Numbered from the stretch's first letter, positions 18,407 through 27,537 are shown. The stretch: 64,000 bases of DNA from Empedobacter stercoris (GCF_965137335.1 NZ_CBCRZD010000002.1), one strand, 5' to 3'. Program-made: numbers and translations. The notes: a model not told the origin generated them from the sequence alone.

Positions 18407-19801
18407 ATGAATTTAACTTTTAACATACAGAAAGAAACTGTTTTAGCTGATTTAACGACTCCTGTTCAACTCTATTTGAAGTTGCGAGACATTTATCCAA
18501 ATGCGTTATTATTAGAAAGTTCAGACTACCATTCGAAGACGGATGCAAATTCATTTATTTGCCTAAATCCAATCGCGACTTTCAAGGTAACGAAAGGAAT
18601 CGTAAATGAAACTTACAAAAATGGTAAGACGAAAGAGTATGAATTAAAAAGTCAGAATTTAACTGAAAAGTTCAAGGAATTTACCGCTCAATTCAATATC
18701 CAAAATGGAGAAGATTTACCTGTCAATGGTTTGTTTGGATACATTGCTTGGGATGCTATTCCGCATTTCGAAACGGTAAAATTTTCTGCTCAAGGAAATG
18801 AAGCGACAATTCCAGAATTTTCTTATTCATTTTATCAAAATATAGTGGTTTTTAATCATTTTCACAACGAAATTCAATTCATCGAATTTCAAAATGAGGA
18901 AACTATTTCAAAATTTGCAGAAATTAAAAGTGTCATCAACAACAAGTCAATCATTGAATATCCATTTAATGTGGAAAGTGAAATTGAATCAAATTTAACG
19001 GATGAAGAATTCAAAGAAATGGTTACAAAATGCAAACAGTCTTGTTTTCGTGGTGATGTGTTTCAGATTGTTCCATCAAGACAATTCAAACAAAAATTTT
19101 CGGGCGATGAATTTAATGTTTACCGCATTTTACGCTCTGTAAACCCTTCGCCATATTTATTTTATTTCGATTATGGCAACTTTAAAATATTTGGTTCTTC
19201 ACCAGAAGCACAAATAATCATCAATAATAATCACGCCGAGATTCATCCAATCGCAGGAACAGTTCGTAGAACTGGAAACCCAAATTTGGATAAAGAATTA
19301 ACCGAAAAATTAATTGCAGACCCGAAAGAAAACGAAGAACACGTAATGTTAGTTGATTTAGCTCGAAATGATTTGAGTAGAAATTCTGCAAATGTTGAAG
19401 TGGCTGAATACAAAGAAATTCAATATTTTTCTCATGTGATTCACATGGTTTCAAAAGTAACTGCTCAATTGGATACAAGTGTCAATACCATGAAAATATT
19501 CGCAGATTCTTTTCCTGCTGGAACACTTTCTGGGGCACCAAAATTCAAGGCAATGGAATTGTTAGATACCTATGAAAATCAAAATCGTGGTGTTTATGGA
19601 GGAGCTATTGGTTATTTAGGATTCAATAGTGATATCAACATGGCAATTGCCATACGCACGTTTGTTAGCAAACAAAATACCTTATATTTTCAGGCTGGTG
19701 CTGGAGTTGTTTCCAAATCGGTTGAAGAAAATGAATTACAAGAAGTCAATCATAAATTAGGCGCACTTCGTCGCTCTATCGAAATCGCTCAAAATCTATA
19801 A
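18407..19801 (+). CDS. trpE: anthranilate synthase component I
   Basis: The 464-residue large subunit, which converts chorismate and ammonia to anthranilate, the first step of tryptophan synthesis; it partners with TrpG. The N-terminal domain carries a Trp-binding LLESS-type element (LLLESSDYHSK near residue 34). The C-terminal chorismate-binding domain shows SCFRGDVFQIVPSRQF, GSSPEAQ, HPIAGTVRRTGNP, and the FPAGTLSGAPKFKAME segment. It is the first structural gene, 27 bp after the attenuator's T-run. Feedback inhibition by tryptophan is expected from the preserved LLESS motif. It is followed by trpG after 3 bp. Confidence 0.95.
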   Translation: MNLTFNIQKETVLADLTTPVQLYLKLRDIYPNALLLESSDYHSKTDANSFICLNPIATFKVTKGIVNETYKNGKTKEYELKSQNLTEKFKEFTAQFNIQNGEDLPVNGLFGYIAWDAIPHFETVKFSAQGNEATIPEFSYSFYQNIVVFNHFHNEIQFIEFQNEETISKFAEIKSVINNKSIIEYPFNVESEIESNLTDEEFKEMVTKCKQSCFRGDVFQIVPSRQFKQKFSGDEFNVYRILRSVNPSPYLFYFDYGNFKIFGSSPEAQIIINNNHAEIHPIAGTVRRTGNPNLDKELTEKLIADPKENEEHVMLVDLARNDLSRNSANVEVAEYKEIQYFSHVIHMVSKVTAQLDTSVNTMKIFADSFPAGTLSGAPKFKAMELLDTYENQNRGVYGGAIGYLGFNSDINMAIAIRTFVSKQNTLYFQAGAGVVSKSVEENELQEVNHKLGALRRSIEIAQNL

Positions 19802-19804
19802 ACT

Positions 19805-20368
19805 ATGAAAATTTTAGTCATCGATAATTACGATTCGTTCACTTATAATTTAGTGCATTCATTGAAAAAATATGCAACCGATATCACTGTTGTTCGCAAC
19901 GATGGAATTTCTTTAGAAGAAGTGAATTTGTATGATAAAATATTACTTTCTCCAGGTCCAGGAATTCCTGACGAAGCTAATTTACTGAAACCTATTATTA
20001 AAAAATATGCATCAACCAAATCTATTTTCGGAGTTTGCCTTGGTCAACAAGCAATTGGAGAAGTTTTTGGAGGGAAATTATTAAACACGCAAGAAGTATT
20101 TCATGGTGTTAAATCAACCATAAAAGTCATTAAAGATGATATCATATTCAAGAATTTACAAGAGAGTTTAGAAGTTGGACGCTACCATTCTTGGGTTGTT
20201 TCGAATGAAAATTTTCCAGACGATTTAGAAATTACCGCAATCGGGCCAAACGAAGAAATAATGGCCTTACGTCACAAAACGTATGATGTGCGAGGAGTTC
20301 AGTTTCATCCAGAATCTATTTTAACGCCAGAAGGAGATCAAATGATTAAAAATTGGTTAGAAAATTAA
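19805..20368 (+). CDS. trpG: anthranilate synthase component II (glutamine amidotransferase)
   Basis: A 187-residue class I glutamine amidotransferase that supplies ammonia to TrpE. It shows the N-terminal LVIDNYDSFTYNLV, the oxyanion element SPGPGIPDEA (49-58), the catalytic cysteine C78 in GVCLGQQ, and the His-Glu pair in VQFHPESILT near residue 168. It is not fused to trpD, unlike in enterobacteria. The gene starts 3 bp after trpE, and trpD begins 2 bp after it ends. The same subunit sometimes serves 4-amino-4-deoxychorismate synthase too, which cannot be judged here. Confidence 0.95.
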   Translation: MKILVIDNYDSFTYNLVHSLKKYATDITVVRNDGISLEEVNLYDKILLSPGPGIPDEANLLKPIIKKYASTKSIFGVCLGQQAIGEVFGGKLLNTQEVFHGVKSTIKVIKDDIIFKNLQESLEVGRYHSWVVSNENFPDDLEITAIGPNEEIMALRHKTYDVRGVQFHPESILTPEGDQMIKNWLEN

Positions 20369-20370
20369 AC

Positions 20371-21357
20371 ATGAGAAAGTTATTAAATTTATTATTCGAA
20401 AATTATACACTTTCAGAAAAAGAAGCCTATCAAATTATGGTTGATATTTCTGAAGAAAAATATTCGCAAGTAGAATTAGCATCGTTCTTAACTATTTTCA
20501 ACATGCGAAATATAACATTGGACGAACTGAAAGGTTATCGACGAGCTTTACTGGATTTGTGTGTAAAAATTGATTTACCAAAACAAGCCATTGATGTTGT
20601 AGGAACAGGTGGAGACGGAAAAGATACGTTCAATATTTCGACATTGAGTTGTTTTGTTTTAGCAGGAGCTGGCGAAAAAATTATCAAACAAGGAAATTAT
20701 GGAGCGTCTTCTGTGAGTGGTTCTTCGAATATGTTGGATAGTTTTGGATACGAATTTTCGACCAATCAAGATAAGTTAAAACACGAATTTGAAGAAGTTG
20801 GAATTACATTTTTGCATGCACCTCTTTTTCATCCAGCTTTAGCGAAAGTAGCCCCAATCAGAAAAGGATTAGCTGTAAAAACATTCTTCAATTTGATGGG
20901 ACCTTTGGTAAACCCTATCCAACCAGATTTTCAAAATTTAGGAACATATGACATCAGAACAGCTCGACTTTATCATTATGTGATGCAAAATTCGGGTGTT
21001 CATTATTCCATTTCAACAGCTTTAGCTGGTTATGATGAAATTTCATTGACTTCGCCAACAAAAGTGTATAACAACGCAGGAGAATTTATTTTAGAAAGTA
21101 AAGATTTTGGACTAAATTCTCTTCAGCCAAATGATATAAAAGGTGGAAAATCAATCGAAGAAAATTCGAAAATATTTTTAAGTGTTTTAGAAGGTAATTC
21201 AACTCAAGCACAAAAAGAAGTGGTTTTAGCAAATGCTGCTTTAGCACTTAAAACAATTTATCCAACCAAAGATTTAATCGAATGTGTAGCAATTGCGAAC
21301 GAAAGTTTAGACAGTAAAAAAGCATTGAATGTATTCCAAAAACTAATAAGACCATGA
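20371..21357 (+). CDS. trpD: anthranilate phosphoribosyltransferase
   Basis: Transfers phosphoribose from PRPP to anthranilate. The start at 20371 (MRKLLNLLFENYTLSEKEAY, 328 residues) is preferred because the frame's upstream ATG lies inside trpG. The PRPP and metal-binding loop VVGTGGDGKDTFNISTLS (about 76-93), GNYGASSVSGSSNMLDSFG and the NLMGPLVNP segment are intact. It overlaps trpC by 4 bp (ATGA), indicating translational coupling. Confidence 0.95.
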   Translation: MRKLLNLLFENYTLSEKEAYQIMVDISEEKYSQVELASFLTIFNMRNITLDELKGYRRALLDLCVKIDLPKQAIDVVGTGGDGKDTFNISTLSCFVLAGAGEKIIKQGNYGASSVSGSSNMLDSFGYEFSTNQDKLKHEFEEVGITFLHAPLFHPALAKVAPIRKGLAVKTFFNLMGPLVNPIQPDFQNLGTYDIRTARLYHYVMQNSGVHYSISTALAGYDEISLTSPTKVYNNAGEFILESKDFGLNSLQPNDIKGGKSIEENSKIFLSVLEGNSTQAQKEVVLANAALALKTIYPTKDLIECVAIANESLDSKKALNVFQKLIRP

Positions 21358-22139
21358 AAACGATATTAGATGAAATTGTCGCGCAAAAACGCAAAGAAAT
21401 TTTAGAAAAAAAGAAAACTCAATCAATCAATAGTTTTAAAAATTCAGAACATTTTAATTCTCCTATTTTATCTGCAAAAGCTTCAATTTTGGATCAATCA
21501 ACATCAGGAATTATTGCCGAATTTAAACGTAAATCACCTTCAAAAGGGTTTATTAACAAAGATGTATTGGTAAAAGATGTCGTCGTTGGTTACGAAAAGT
21601 TTGGCGCTTCAGTAGTTTCTGTTTTGACGGATGAACAATTTTTTGGTGGAAGTTTTGAAGATTTACAACAAGCTAAAGAAATCTTGAATATACCAATTTT
21701 AAGAAAGGATTTTATTGTTGATGAGTTTCAAGTGTACGAAACAAAAGCAATTGGCGCCGATTTGATGTTGTTGATTGCAGAATGTTTAACAAAAGATGAA
21801 GTCTACAATTTAGCGAAAACAGCAAAGGAAATTGGATTGGAGGTATTATTGGAATTACATTCTGAAGATCAAATGGAAAAAATAAATGAGTTTATTGATT
21901 TGATTGGAATCAACAATCGTAATCTAAAAAACTTTGAAGTAGATATCCAAAAATCGAAACAGATTTTAAAACAATTACCACAAAATTTAATTAAAGTTGC
22001 GGAAAGTGGAATTTCGGATCCAGAAACGGTAAAAGAATTGCGACAAGCAGGTTTTCAAGCTTTTTTGATTGGAGAAAATTTTATGAAGGCAGATAATCCT
22101 TCTCAAGCATTTGAACAATTTGTAAAAGCATCAAAATGA
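21354..22139 (+). CDS. trpC: indole-3-glycerol-phosphate synthase
   Basis: A 261-residue TIM-barrel enzyme that decarboxylates and cyclises CdRP to indole-3-glycerol phosphate. Family motifs in order are IIAEFKRKSPSKG (about residues 54-66), VSVLTDEQFFGGS, PILRKDFIVDEFQVYE, LIGINNRNLKNFEVD, and ESGISDPETV. It stands alone, not fused to trpF as in E. coli. It overlaps trpD (upstream) and trpF (downstream) by 4 bp each. Its product needs TrpA to release indole, and no trpA is found in this operon. Confidence 0.95.
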   Translation: MKTILDEIVAQKRKEILEKKKTQSINSFKNSEHFNSPILSAKASILDQSTSGIIAEFKRKSPSKGFINKDVLVKDVVVGYEKFGASVVSVLTDEQFFGGSFEDLQQAKEILNIPILRKDFIVDEFQVYETKAIGADLMLLIAECLTKDEVYNLAKTAKEIGLEVLLELHSEDQMEKINEFIDLIGINNRNLKNFEVDIQKSKQILKQLPQNLIKVAESGISDPETVKELRQAGFQAFLIGENFMKADNPSQAFEQFVKASK

Positions 22140-22807
22140 AACGATTTCAAGTAAAAGTTTGTGGAAATAATAATCTTGAGAATTTTAAAGAAATTGCTGC
22201 AATCGAACCAGATTATGTTGGTTTTATTTTCTATCCCAAATCAAAACGATTTGTAAAAGATAAAGCGATTTTTGACATTTTTCCGAATGCCGAAAAAGTT
22301 GGCGTTTTTGTGAATGATTCGATTGAAAATATACTCGAAAAAGTTGAACAATATCAATTAGATGTTGTGCAATTACATGGCGATGAAACAGCTTATTTTT
22401 GTGAAAAATTAATTAATCAAAAACACCAACGATTGATAACAGATGAAAACTTTTTAGATTTTAAAATTTGGAAAGCTGTAGGAATTCAATCAAAAGATGA
22501 TTTTCAACAATTAACCACTTATCAACAAGTTGTTGATAGCTTTGTATTCGACACAAAATCTTCTGATTACGGTGGAACAGGACGTAAATTCAATTGGCAA
22601 TTGTTAACAAACTATCAGTTATCAACACCCTTTTTATTAAGTGGTGGAATAGAACTTGAAGATGCATTACTTTTGAAAAATTTTCAACATCCAAGATGTA
22701 TTGGATTTGATATTAACAGTGGTTTCGAGTCAGCACCAGGAATTAAAAAAGCTGACGAAGTAAAACAGTTCATCAATACAATTGATGGACGAATTGAACA
22801 AAATTAA
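22136..22807 (+). CDS. trpF: phosphoribosylanthranilate isomerase
   Basis: A 223-residue TIM barrel that catalyses the Amadori rearrangement of phosphoribosylanthranilate to CdRP. Diagnostic parts are the N-terminal VKVCGNNN with the catalytic cysteine near residue 10, DYVGFIFYPKSKRFV, VGVFVND, VVQLHGDET, and the catalytic Asp in SFVFDTKSSDYGGTGRKFNW. The C-terminal phosphate site is PFLLSGGIELEDA. It begins inside the end of trpC (ATGA overlap) and is followed by trpB after 12 bp. Confidence 0.93.
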   Translation: MKRFQVKVCGNNNLENFKEIAAIEPDYVGFIFYPKSKRFVKDKAIFDIFPNAEKVGVFVNDSIENILEKVEQYQLDVVQLHGDETAYFCEKLINQKHQRLITDENFLDFKIWKAVGIQSKDDFQQLTTYQQVVDSFVFDTKSSDYGGTGRKFNWQLLTNYQLSTPFLLSGGIELEDALLLKNFQHPRCIGFDINSGFESAPGIKKADEVKQFINTIDGRIEQN

Positions 22808-22819
22808 AAAAGAAATAAT

Positions 22820-24004
22820 ATGAAATACGAAGTTGACGAAAGAGGGTTTTATGGTGAATTTGGAGGCGCTTTTATTCCAGAATTATTGCATCATAATTGT
22901 GAAGAATTATCACAAGCTTTAGAAGATTATGCAGATACAAAAGAATTTAAAGATGACTTTAATTTGTTATTAAAAGATTACGTTGGACGTCCAAGTCCAT
23001 TGTATTTTGCGCCAAATCTTTCCAAAAAATATAACACCAATATTCTTTTAAAACGAGAAGATTTAAATCACACAGGAGCACATAAAATCAACAATGCGAT
23101 TGGTCAAGCGATTTTAGCAAAACGAATGGGTAAAACCAAAATTATTGCCGAAACTGGAGCTGGACAGCATGGTGTTGCAACGGCAACGGTTTGTGCGTTG
23201 ATGGGATTAGAATGTATCGTTTTTATGGGTGAAGTAGACATTGCTCGTCAAGCACCTAATGTTGCACGTATGAAAATGTTGGGTGCACAAGTAATTCCCG
23301 CAACTTCTGGAAGTAAAACTTTGAAAGATGCGACAAACGAAGCGATTCGTTATTGGATTAATCATCCAGAAACATTTTATATCATTGGTTCAGTTGTTGG
23401 ACCACATCCATATCCGGCTATGGTTACGAAATTTCAAGCAATTATTTCAGAAGAGATTAAAGCGCAAATGAAAGAAAAATATGGAAAAGAAAATCCTGAT
23501 TATGTGATTGCTTGTGTAGGAGGAGGAAGTAATGCTGCGGGAGCTTTTTATCATTTTTTAGATAACGAAGAGGTAAAATTAATTGCTGTTGAAGCTGCTG
23601 GATTAGGTGTAGAATCTGGAGAAACTGCTGCGACAACAATCAAAGGAACAGAAGGTATTATACACGGTAGCCGTACGTTATTAATGCAAGATAAGGACGG
23701 TCAAATTGTAGAGCCCTATTCTATTTCTGCTGGATTAGATTATCCTGGAGTTGGACCATTACATGCGCATTTGTTCAAAACTGGTCGCGCAGAATTCTTA
23801 AATGCAACCGATGATGAAGCCTTAAATGCAGCTTTTATGCTGACAAAAGAGGAAGGAATCATCCCTGCTTTAGAATCTTCGCATGCTTTAGCGGCTTTAG
23901 AGAAAATCAATTTTAAACCGCAAGACATTGTGGTTCTGAACCTTTCGGGCCGAGGGGACAAGGATTTAGAAACCTATATGAAAGTTTCCGAAAAATATTC
24001 TTAA
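22820..24004 (+). CDS. trpB: tryptophan synthase beta chain
   Basis: A 394-residue PLP enzyme that joins indole and serine to tryptophan, normally in a complex with TrpA. It is the standard TrpB1 type. It has the N-terminal GFYGEFGGAFIPE, the PLP lysine K89 in HTGAHKINNA, the glycine-rich phosphate loop VGGGSNA (233-239), and the C-terminal NLSGRGDKD. In related genomes trpA usually follows; here the gene ends 60 bp before a tRNA gene and no trpA is present. The sequence looks fully functional, so either trpA lies elsewhere or the enzyme works on indole from another source. Confidence 0.95.
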   Translation: MKYEVDERGFYGEFGGAFIPELLHHNCEELSQALEDYADTKEFKDDFNLLLKDYVGRPSPLYFAPNLSKKYNTNILLKREDLNHTGAHKINNAIGQAILAKRMGKTKIIAETGAGQHGVATATVCALMGLECIVFMGEVDIARQAPNVARMKMLGAQVIPATSGSKTLKDATNEAIRYWINHPETFYIIGSVVGPHPYPAMVTKFQAIISEEIKAQMKEKYGKENPDYVIACVGGGSNAAGAFYHFLDNEEVKLIAVEAAGLGVESGETAATTIKGTEGIIHGSRTLLMQDKDGQIVEPYSISAGLDYPGVGPLHAHLFKTGRAEFLNATDDEALNAAFMLTKEEGIIPALESSHALAALEKINFKPQDIVVLNLSGRGDKDLETYMKVSEKYS

Positions 24005-24009
24005 AAATA

Positions 24010-24042
24010 TTTGGTTAATTTTCAAAAATCACCTTACATTTG
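24010..24042 (+). promoter_or_regulatory. promoter of tRNA cluster
   Basis: TTTG (24010-24013) and TACATTTG (24035-24042) are 21 bp apart, within the usual range for the Bacteroidota promoter. It lies right after trpB and 22 bp before the first tRNA. Confidence 0.65.
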
Positions 24043-24064
24043 CACCCACGATAATGAAATCTAT

Positions 24065-24139
24065 CGGGGTGTAGCGTAGCCCGGTCATCGCGCCTGCTTT
24101 GGGAGCAGGAGGTCGCAGGTTCGAATCCTGCCACCCCGA
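24065..24139 (+). tRNA. tRNA-Pro (TGG), copy 1
   Basis: A 75-nt cloverleaf with acceptor CGGGGTG/CACCCCG, discriminator A, and anticodon loop TTTGGGA giving UGG. CCA is not encoded. It is identical over its full length to the copies at 24187 and 24490. Confidence 0.95.
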
Positions 24140-24186
24140 CAAAATTTTCATCCGAAAAGATTTCATTAACGATAAGAAGACCGAAT

Positions 24187-24261
24187 CGGGGTGTAGCGTA
24201 GCCCGGTCATCGCGCCTGCTTTGGGAGCAGGAGGTCGCAGGTTCGAATCCTGCCACCCCGA
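24187..24261 (+). tRNA. tRNA-Pro (TGG), copy 2
   Basis: Identical to copy 1, 47 bp downstream of it. Same acceptor stem, TGG anticodon and discriminator A. Confidence 0.95.
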
Positions 24262-24285
24262 CAAAATTCAATGAATTTTTGGATC

Positions 24286-24359
24286 GGTCCAGTAGCTCAG
24301 CTGGATAGAGCAACTGCCTTCTAAGCAGTAGGTCTCAGGTTCGAATCCTGACTGGATCA
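24286..24359 (+). tRNA. tRNA-Arg (TCT)
   Basis: A 74-nt cloverleaf with acceptor GGTCCAG/CTGGATC (one G-T pair). Anticodon loop CTTCTAA between ACTGC and GCAGT reads UCU. Discriminator A, CCA not encoded. Confidence 0.93.
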
Positions 24360-24381
24360 CAAATTTATTTGAAATAAATTA

Positions 24382-24465
24382 GGAGAGGTGCCAGAGCGGT
24401 AATGGAGCAGATTGCTAATCTGTCATCGGGTAACCGATGCCAGGGTTCGAGTCCCTGTCTCTCCG
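24382..24465 (+). tRNA. tRNA-Ser (GCT)
   Basis: An 84-nt class II tRNA with acceptor GGAGAGG/TCTCTCC, anticodon loop TTGCTAA reading GCU, a long variable arm (CATCGGGTAACCGATG) and discriminator G. Confidence 0.93.
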
Positions 24466-24489
24466 CTTTATTTCATTTGATGACCAAAT

Positions 24490-24564
24490 CGGGGTGTAGC
24501 GTAGCCCGGTCATCGCGCCTGCTTTGGGAGCAGGAGGTCGCAGGTTCGAATCCTGCCACCCCGA
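24490..24564 (+). tRNA. tRNA-Pro (TGG), copy 3
   Basis: The third identical copy, last of the five-gene cluster and followed immediately by a terminator. Confidence 0.95.
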
Positions 24565-24566
24565 CA

Positions 24567-24597
24567 AAAACCTTTGTTGAACTACAAAGGTTTTTTT
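24567..24597. terminator. terminator of tRNA cluster and panE-like gene
   Basis: AACCTTTG (24569-24576) pairs with CAAAGGTT (24585-24592) and is followed by seven T in all (24591-24597). The A-run on the other flank lets it serve the convergent gene too. Confidence 0.8.
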
Positions 24598-24600
24598 ATT

Positions 24601-25503
24601 TTAATATGCTTCCTCAACTGCTTTTACCATATTGTACACCAACTCATTATAAGGTGTTGCAATTCCATATTGTTTTCCTAATGCAATTATTTCACCAGAA
24701 AATTCATCAACTTCAGAATATCGTTTTGCTTCACGATCTTGCAACATTGATGTTTTCCCTTGCTCATCGACTATTTTTAGAGTCGCTTTCATTCGATCTA
24801 CTTCCTTATCCCCAATCTGTACACCATGTGCTTTTCCTACTGCAATAACTTCTTCCGATAGTAAATCCATCAATTTATCAAGATGTTGATTTGTTTTGAA
24901 TGCACCGTACGGAAACTCCAATAAGAACGTCAATTGATTCGCAACAACATTAACCAAATACTTCGCCCATTGCGCATCTTGAATTTCATCCGTTACCATA
25001 TTTGGAATTTTTGCACCATTCATATACTCACTCAACGAATGTAAACGTTCTTGAAACTTATTCTCAATATGTCCAAAAATAATCTTACCAATACTTCCAT
25101 ATGTTACCCGATTTTCAACTTTCACAGCATCCATATACGCCACAGCATTAATCACTTTGTCCCAACCAAAGGTATCAGCTAAAATTCGTTCAGAAGATAT
25201 TCCATTCAACAAACTAATAATCAATGTGTTTTCTCCTACAAAAGGTATTAAATCAACAATCGCCTCTTTTAGTTGATTACTTTTTACAGCAACAAAAATA
25301 AAATCAGGATAAATTTCATTTTCTATCCCTGTGATATAATCAAAATTATATCTTTTTTCATTCACAAACACCCCTTCAGCTGCGTACTTTTCTTTACGAT
25401 CTTGATTAACGATTATTTTTATATTCTTTGAATTATAATCATAAAAACTTGCCGCATATTTTGCACCCAATGCACCAAGTCCTAAAAAATAAATTGATTT
25501 CAT
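24601..25503 (-). CDS. ketopantoate reductase family protein
   Basis: A 300-residue NADP-dependent oxidoreductase of the PanE/ApbA family (2-dehydropantoate to pantoate, coenzyme A synthesis). It has the N-terminal Rossmann motif YFLGLGALGAKYA, the VAVKSNQL strand end near residue 75, and the helical C-terminal domain with the AKYLVNVVANQLTFLLEFPYG segment that holds the catalytic lysine (near 165). The family contains paralogues of other specificity, so I assign the family but not the symbol. It is monocistronic and convergent with the tRNA cluster. Confidence 0.82.
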   Translation of the reverse strand: MKSIYFLGLGALGAKYAASFYDYNSKNIKIIVNQDRKEKYAAEGVFVNEKRYNFDYITGIENEIYPDFIFVAVKSNQLKEAIVDLIPFVGENTLIISLLNGISSERILADTFGWDKVINAVAYMDAVKVENRVTYGSIGKIIFGHIENKFQERLHSLSEYMNGAKIPNMVTDEIQDAQWAKYLVNVVANQLTFLLEFPYGAFKTNQHLDKLMDLLSEEVIAVGKAHGVQIGDKEVDRMKATLKIVDEQGKTSMLQDREAKRYSEVDEFSGEIIALGKQYGIATPYNELVYNMVKAVEEAY

Positions 25504-25650
25504 CTTTTTGTTATTTTAAGGATAAATGTAAAATATATTTAATTAACCCAATTCAACGATTATTGAATATTAATCTAAACAAGACAATTCTTTAAAATGT
25601 TCTTTTTAAAAATACTTTTTACATATATTTAACAAATTAATACATCACAC

Positions 25651-27078
25651 GTGAGTCAAATAAAAAATACCGAAGAAAAAGAATTGCAAAGAGGTCTTAC
25701 AAACCGACATATTCAATTAATCGCTTTAGGAGGCGCAATTGGAACTGGTTTGTTTTTAGGGATTGGACCAGCTGCAGTTCTTGCTGGACCATCTGTTATT
25801 TTAGGATATGCAATCGCTGGAATTATAGCCTTTTTTATCATGCGACAATTAGGAGAAATGGTAGTTAACGAGCCTGTTTCTGGAAGTTTTAGCCATTTTG
25901 CTTATAAATATTGGGGTTCATTTGCTGGATTTGCTTCTGGTTGGAATTATTGGATTCTTTACGTTTTAGTAAGTATGTCGGAATTGACAGCAATCGGAAT
26001 TTATGTGCAATTCTGGTGGCCCGAAATTCCTTTATGGGCTTCAAGTTTATTCTTTTTTATCGTTATCAATGCGTTGAATTTAGGCTCAGTTAAAATGTTT
26101 GGTGAAGCCGAATTTTGGTTTTCAATCATTAAAGTTGCTGCCATTATCGCAATGATTATTTTCGGAGCATACTTATTAATTAGTGGAACTGGAGGCGAAC
26201 AAGCGACTGTACAAAATCTTTGGAACAACGGAGGTTTCTTTCCAAAAGGATGGCTCTCTGGGAATAGCGAAGGCGGTTTCAGCGGATTATTAGCTGCTAT
26301 GGCTCTAATTATGTTCTCTTTTGGAGGCTTGGAATTAATTGGAATCACAGCTGCAGAAGCTAAAAATCCAGAAAAAACAATTCCAAAAGCAACGAATCAA
26401 GTGATTTATCGAATCTTAATTTTCTATGTAGGGGCATTAATTATCTTATTTTCTTTGGCTCCTTGGGAAACAATTACTGATAAAAGCAGTCCATTTGTAA
26501 TGGTTTTTCAAAACTTAAATCACTTAAAACTCGATCTTTTTGGTCATACAATTGATTTTTCAAGATTAATCGCTAATGCGCTAAATGTTATCGTTCTAAC
26601 TGCTGCTTTATCAGTTTATAACAGCTCTGTTTATAGTAATAGTAGAATGTTATACGGTTTGGCTGAACAGGGAAATGCGCCAAAATTTTTGAAGAAATTA
26701 AATAAAAATCACGTTCCAGTGATGGCCATTGCAGTATCTTCTATTTTTGCAGCAATTTGTATTTTCATCAACAAAGTAATTCCAGAAGATGCTTTTCATA
26801 TTCTAATGTCATTAGTTGTTTCAACATTAGTTATCAACTGGATTATGATCTCGATAACACACCTTAAATATCGAAAACAGAAAGATAAAGAAAACGTAAA
26901 AACATTATTCCCTTCGCTTCTGTACCCGATAAGCAATTACCTTTGTTTAATTTTCTTATTTGGTATTTTAATCATCATGTGGTTTACTGGACTTAAAATT
27001 TCGGTAGAATTAATTCCAATATGGTTAATCTTTCTATACATTTCTTATCGAATTGTAAAATCAAATAAAAAGAAATAA
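25651..27078 (+). CDS. amino acid permease (APC superfamily, AAT family)
   Basis: A 475-residue inner-membrane transporter with about twelve hydrophobic helices. The opening LQRGLTNRHIQLIALGGAIGTGLFLG motif is diagnostic of the AAT family (CycA, AroP, PheP, GabP relatives), a proton symporter group. Consensus loops SGSFSHFAYKYWG and AAEAKNPEKTIPKA are present. The start is GTG at 25651; no ATG fits better. It is monocistronic, with a terminator 14 bp after the stop. Substrate specificity (D-Ala/Ser/Gly or aromatic amino acids) cannot be decided by eye. Confidence 0.88.
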   Translation: MSQIKNTEEKELQRGLTNRHIQLIALGGAIGTGLFLGIGPAAVLAGPSVILGYAIAGIIAFFIMRQLGEMVVNEPVSGSFSHFAYKYWGSFAGFASGWNYWILYVLVSMSELTAIGIYVQFWWPEIPLWASSLFFFIVINALNLGSVKMFGEAEFWFSIIKVAAIIAMIIFGAYLLISGTGGEQATVQNLWNNGGFFPKGWLSGNSEGGFSGLLAAMALIMFSFGGLELIGITAAEAKNPEKTIPKATNQVIYRILIFYVGALIILFSLAPWETITDKSSPFVMVFQNLNHLKLDLFGHTIDFSRLIANALNVIVLTAALSVYNSSVYSNSRMLYGLAEQGNAPKFLKKLNKNHVPVMAIAVSSIFAAICIFINKVIPEDAFHILMSLVVSTLVINWIMISITHLKYRKQKDKENVKTLFPSLLYPISNYLCLIFLFGILIIMWFTGLKISVELIPIWLIFLYISYRIVKSNKKK

Positions 27079-27091
27079 AATTTATAAACAC

Positions 27092-27123
27092 AAAAAAAAT
27101 CCGCTCAATAAGCGGATTTTTTA
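27092..27123. terminator. bidirectional terminator
   Basis: AAATCCGCT and AGCGGATTT form a stem around a CAATA loop, with A and T runs on the two flanks, between the convergent permease and thioredoxin genes. Confidence 0.85.
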
Positions 27124-27152
27124 ATCGACTTTGGCTCCAAAGCAAACCTATT

Positions 27153-27524
27153 TTAAATATACTTTTTAATCACCTCAACCAATTGTTCTTTTGGTCGCGC
27201 ACCACTTTCTTTCCAAAGCAATTCGCTATTCTTGAAAATAGCAAAAGTCGGAACACCTTGCACTTGATAACGTGCCGCTAAATCTTGATATTTATCAACA
27301 TCAACTTTTAGAATTTTGACATCATCTCCCAATTCCTCTTTTACTTGCTGCAACACAGGTCCCATCATTTGACAAGGTCCACACCAAGTCGCAAAAAAGT
27401 CTAAAAGAACGGGTTTATCTGAATTAATAATTTCTTCGAAAGTCATTGTTTTTGATTCTTGTTCGTTTTTTGATTTCTCTTTATTTCGATTGAATAAATT
27501 TCTAAACATCTTGATATTTTTCAT
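27153..27524 (-). CDS. thioredoxin
   Basis: A 123-residue thiol-disulfide oxidoreductase. The active site is WCGPC (C48, C51), followed by the cis-proline region VQGVPTFAIF near residue 97. The first 26 residues, rich in Lys, Asn and Arg, are an extension; the usual thioredoxin start corresponds to the internal MTFEEIINSDKP (M27), so the true start may lie there. There is no signal peptide, so it is probably cytoplasmic. It is monocistronic. Confidence 0.9.
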   Translation of the reverse strand: MKNIKMFRNLFNRNKEKSKNEQESKTMTFEEIINSDKPVLLDFFATWCGPCQMMGPVLQQVKEELGDDVKILKVDVDKYQDLAARYQVQGVPTFAIFKNSELLWKESGARPKEQLVEVIKKYI

Positions 27525-27537
27525 CTATAAATATACT

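Noticed and set aside
24029..24848. Open frames across the tRNA cluster on both strands
   Set aside because: They are translations of tRNA sequence (repeated GRRFESCHPD-like strings) and run into the convergent gene; the region is fully explained by five tRNAs and a terminator.
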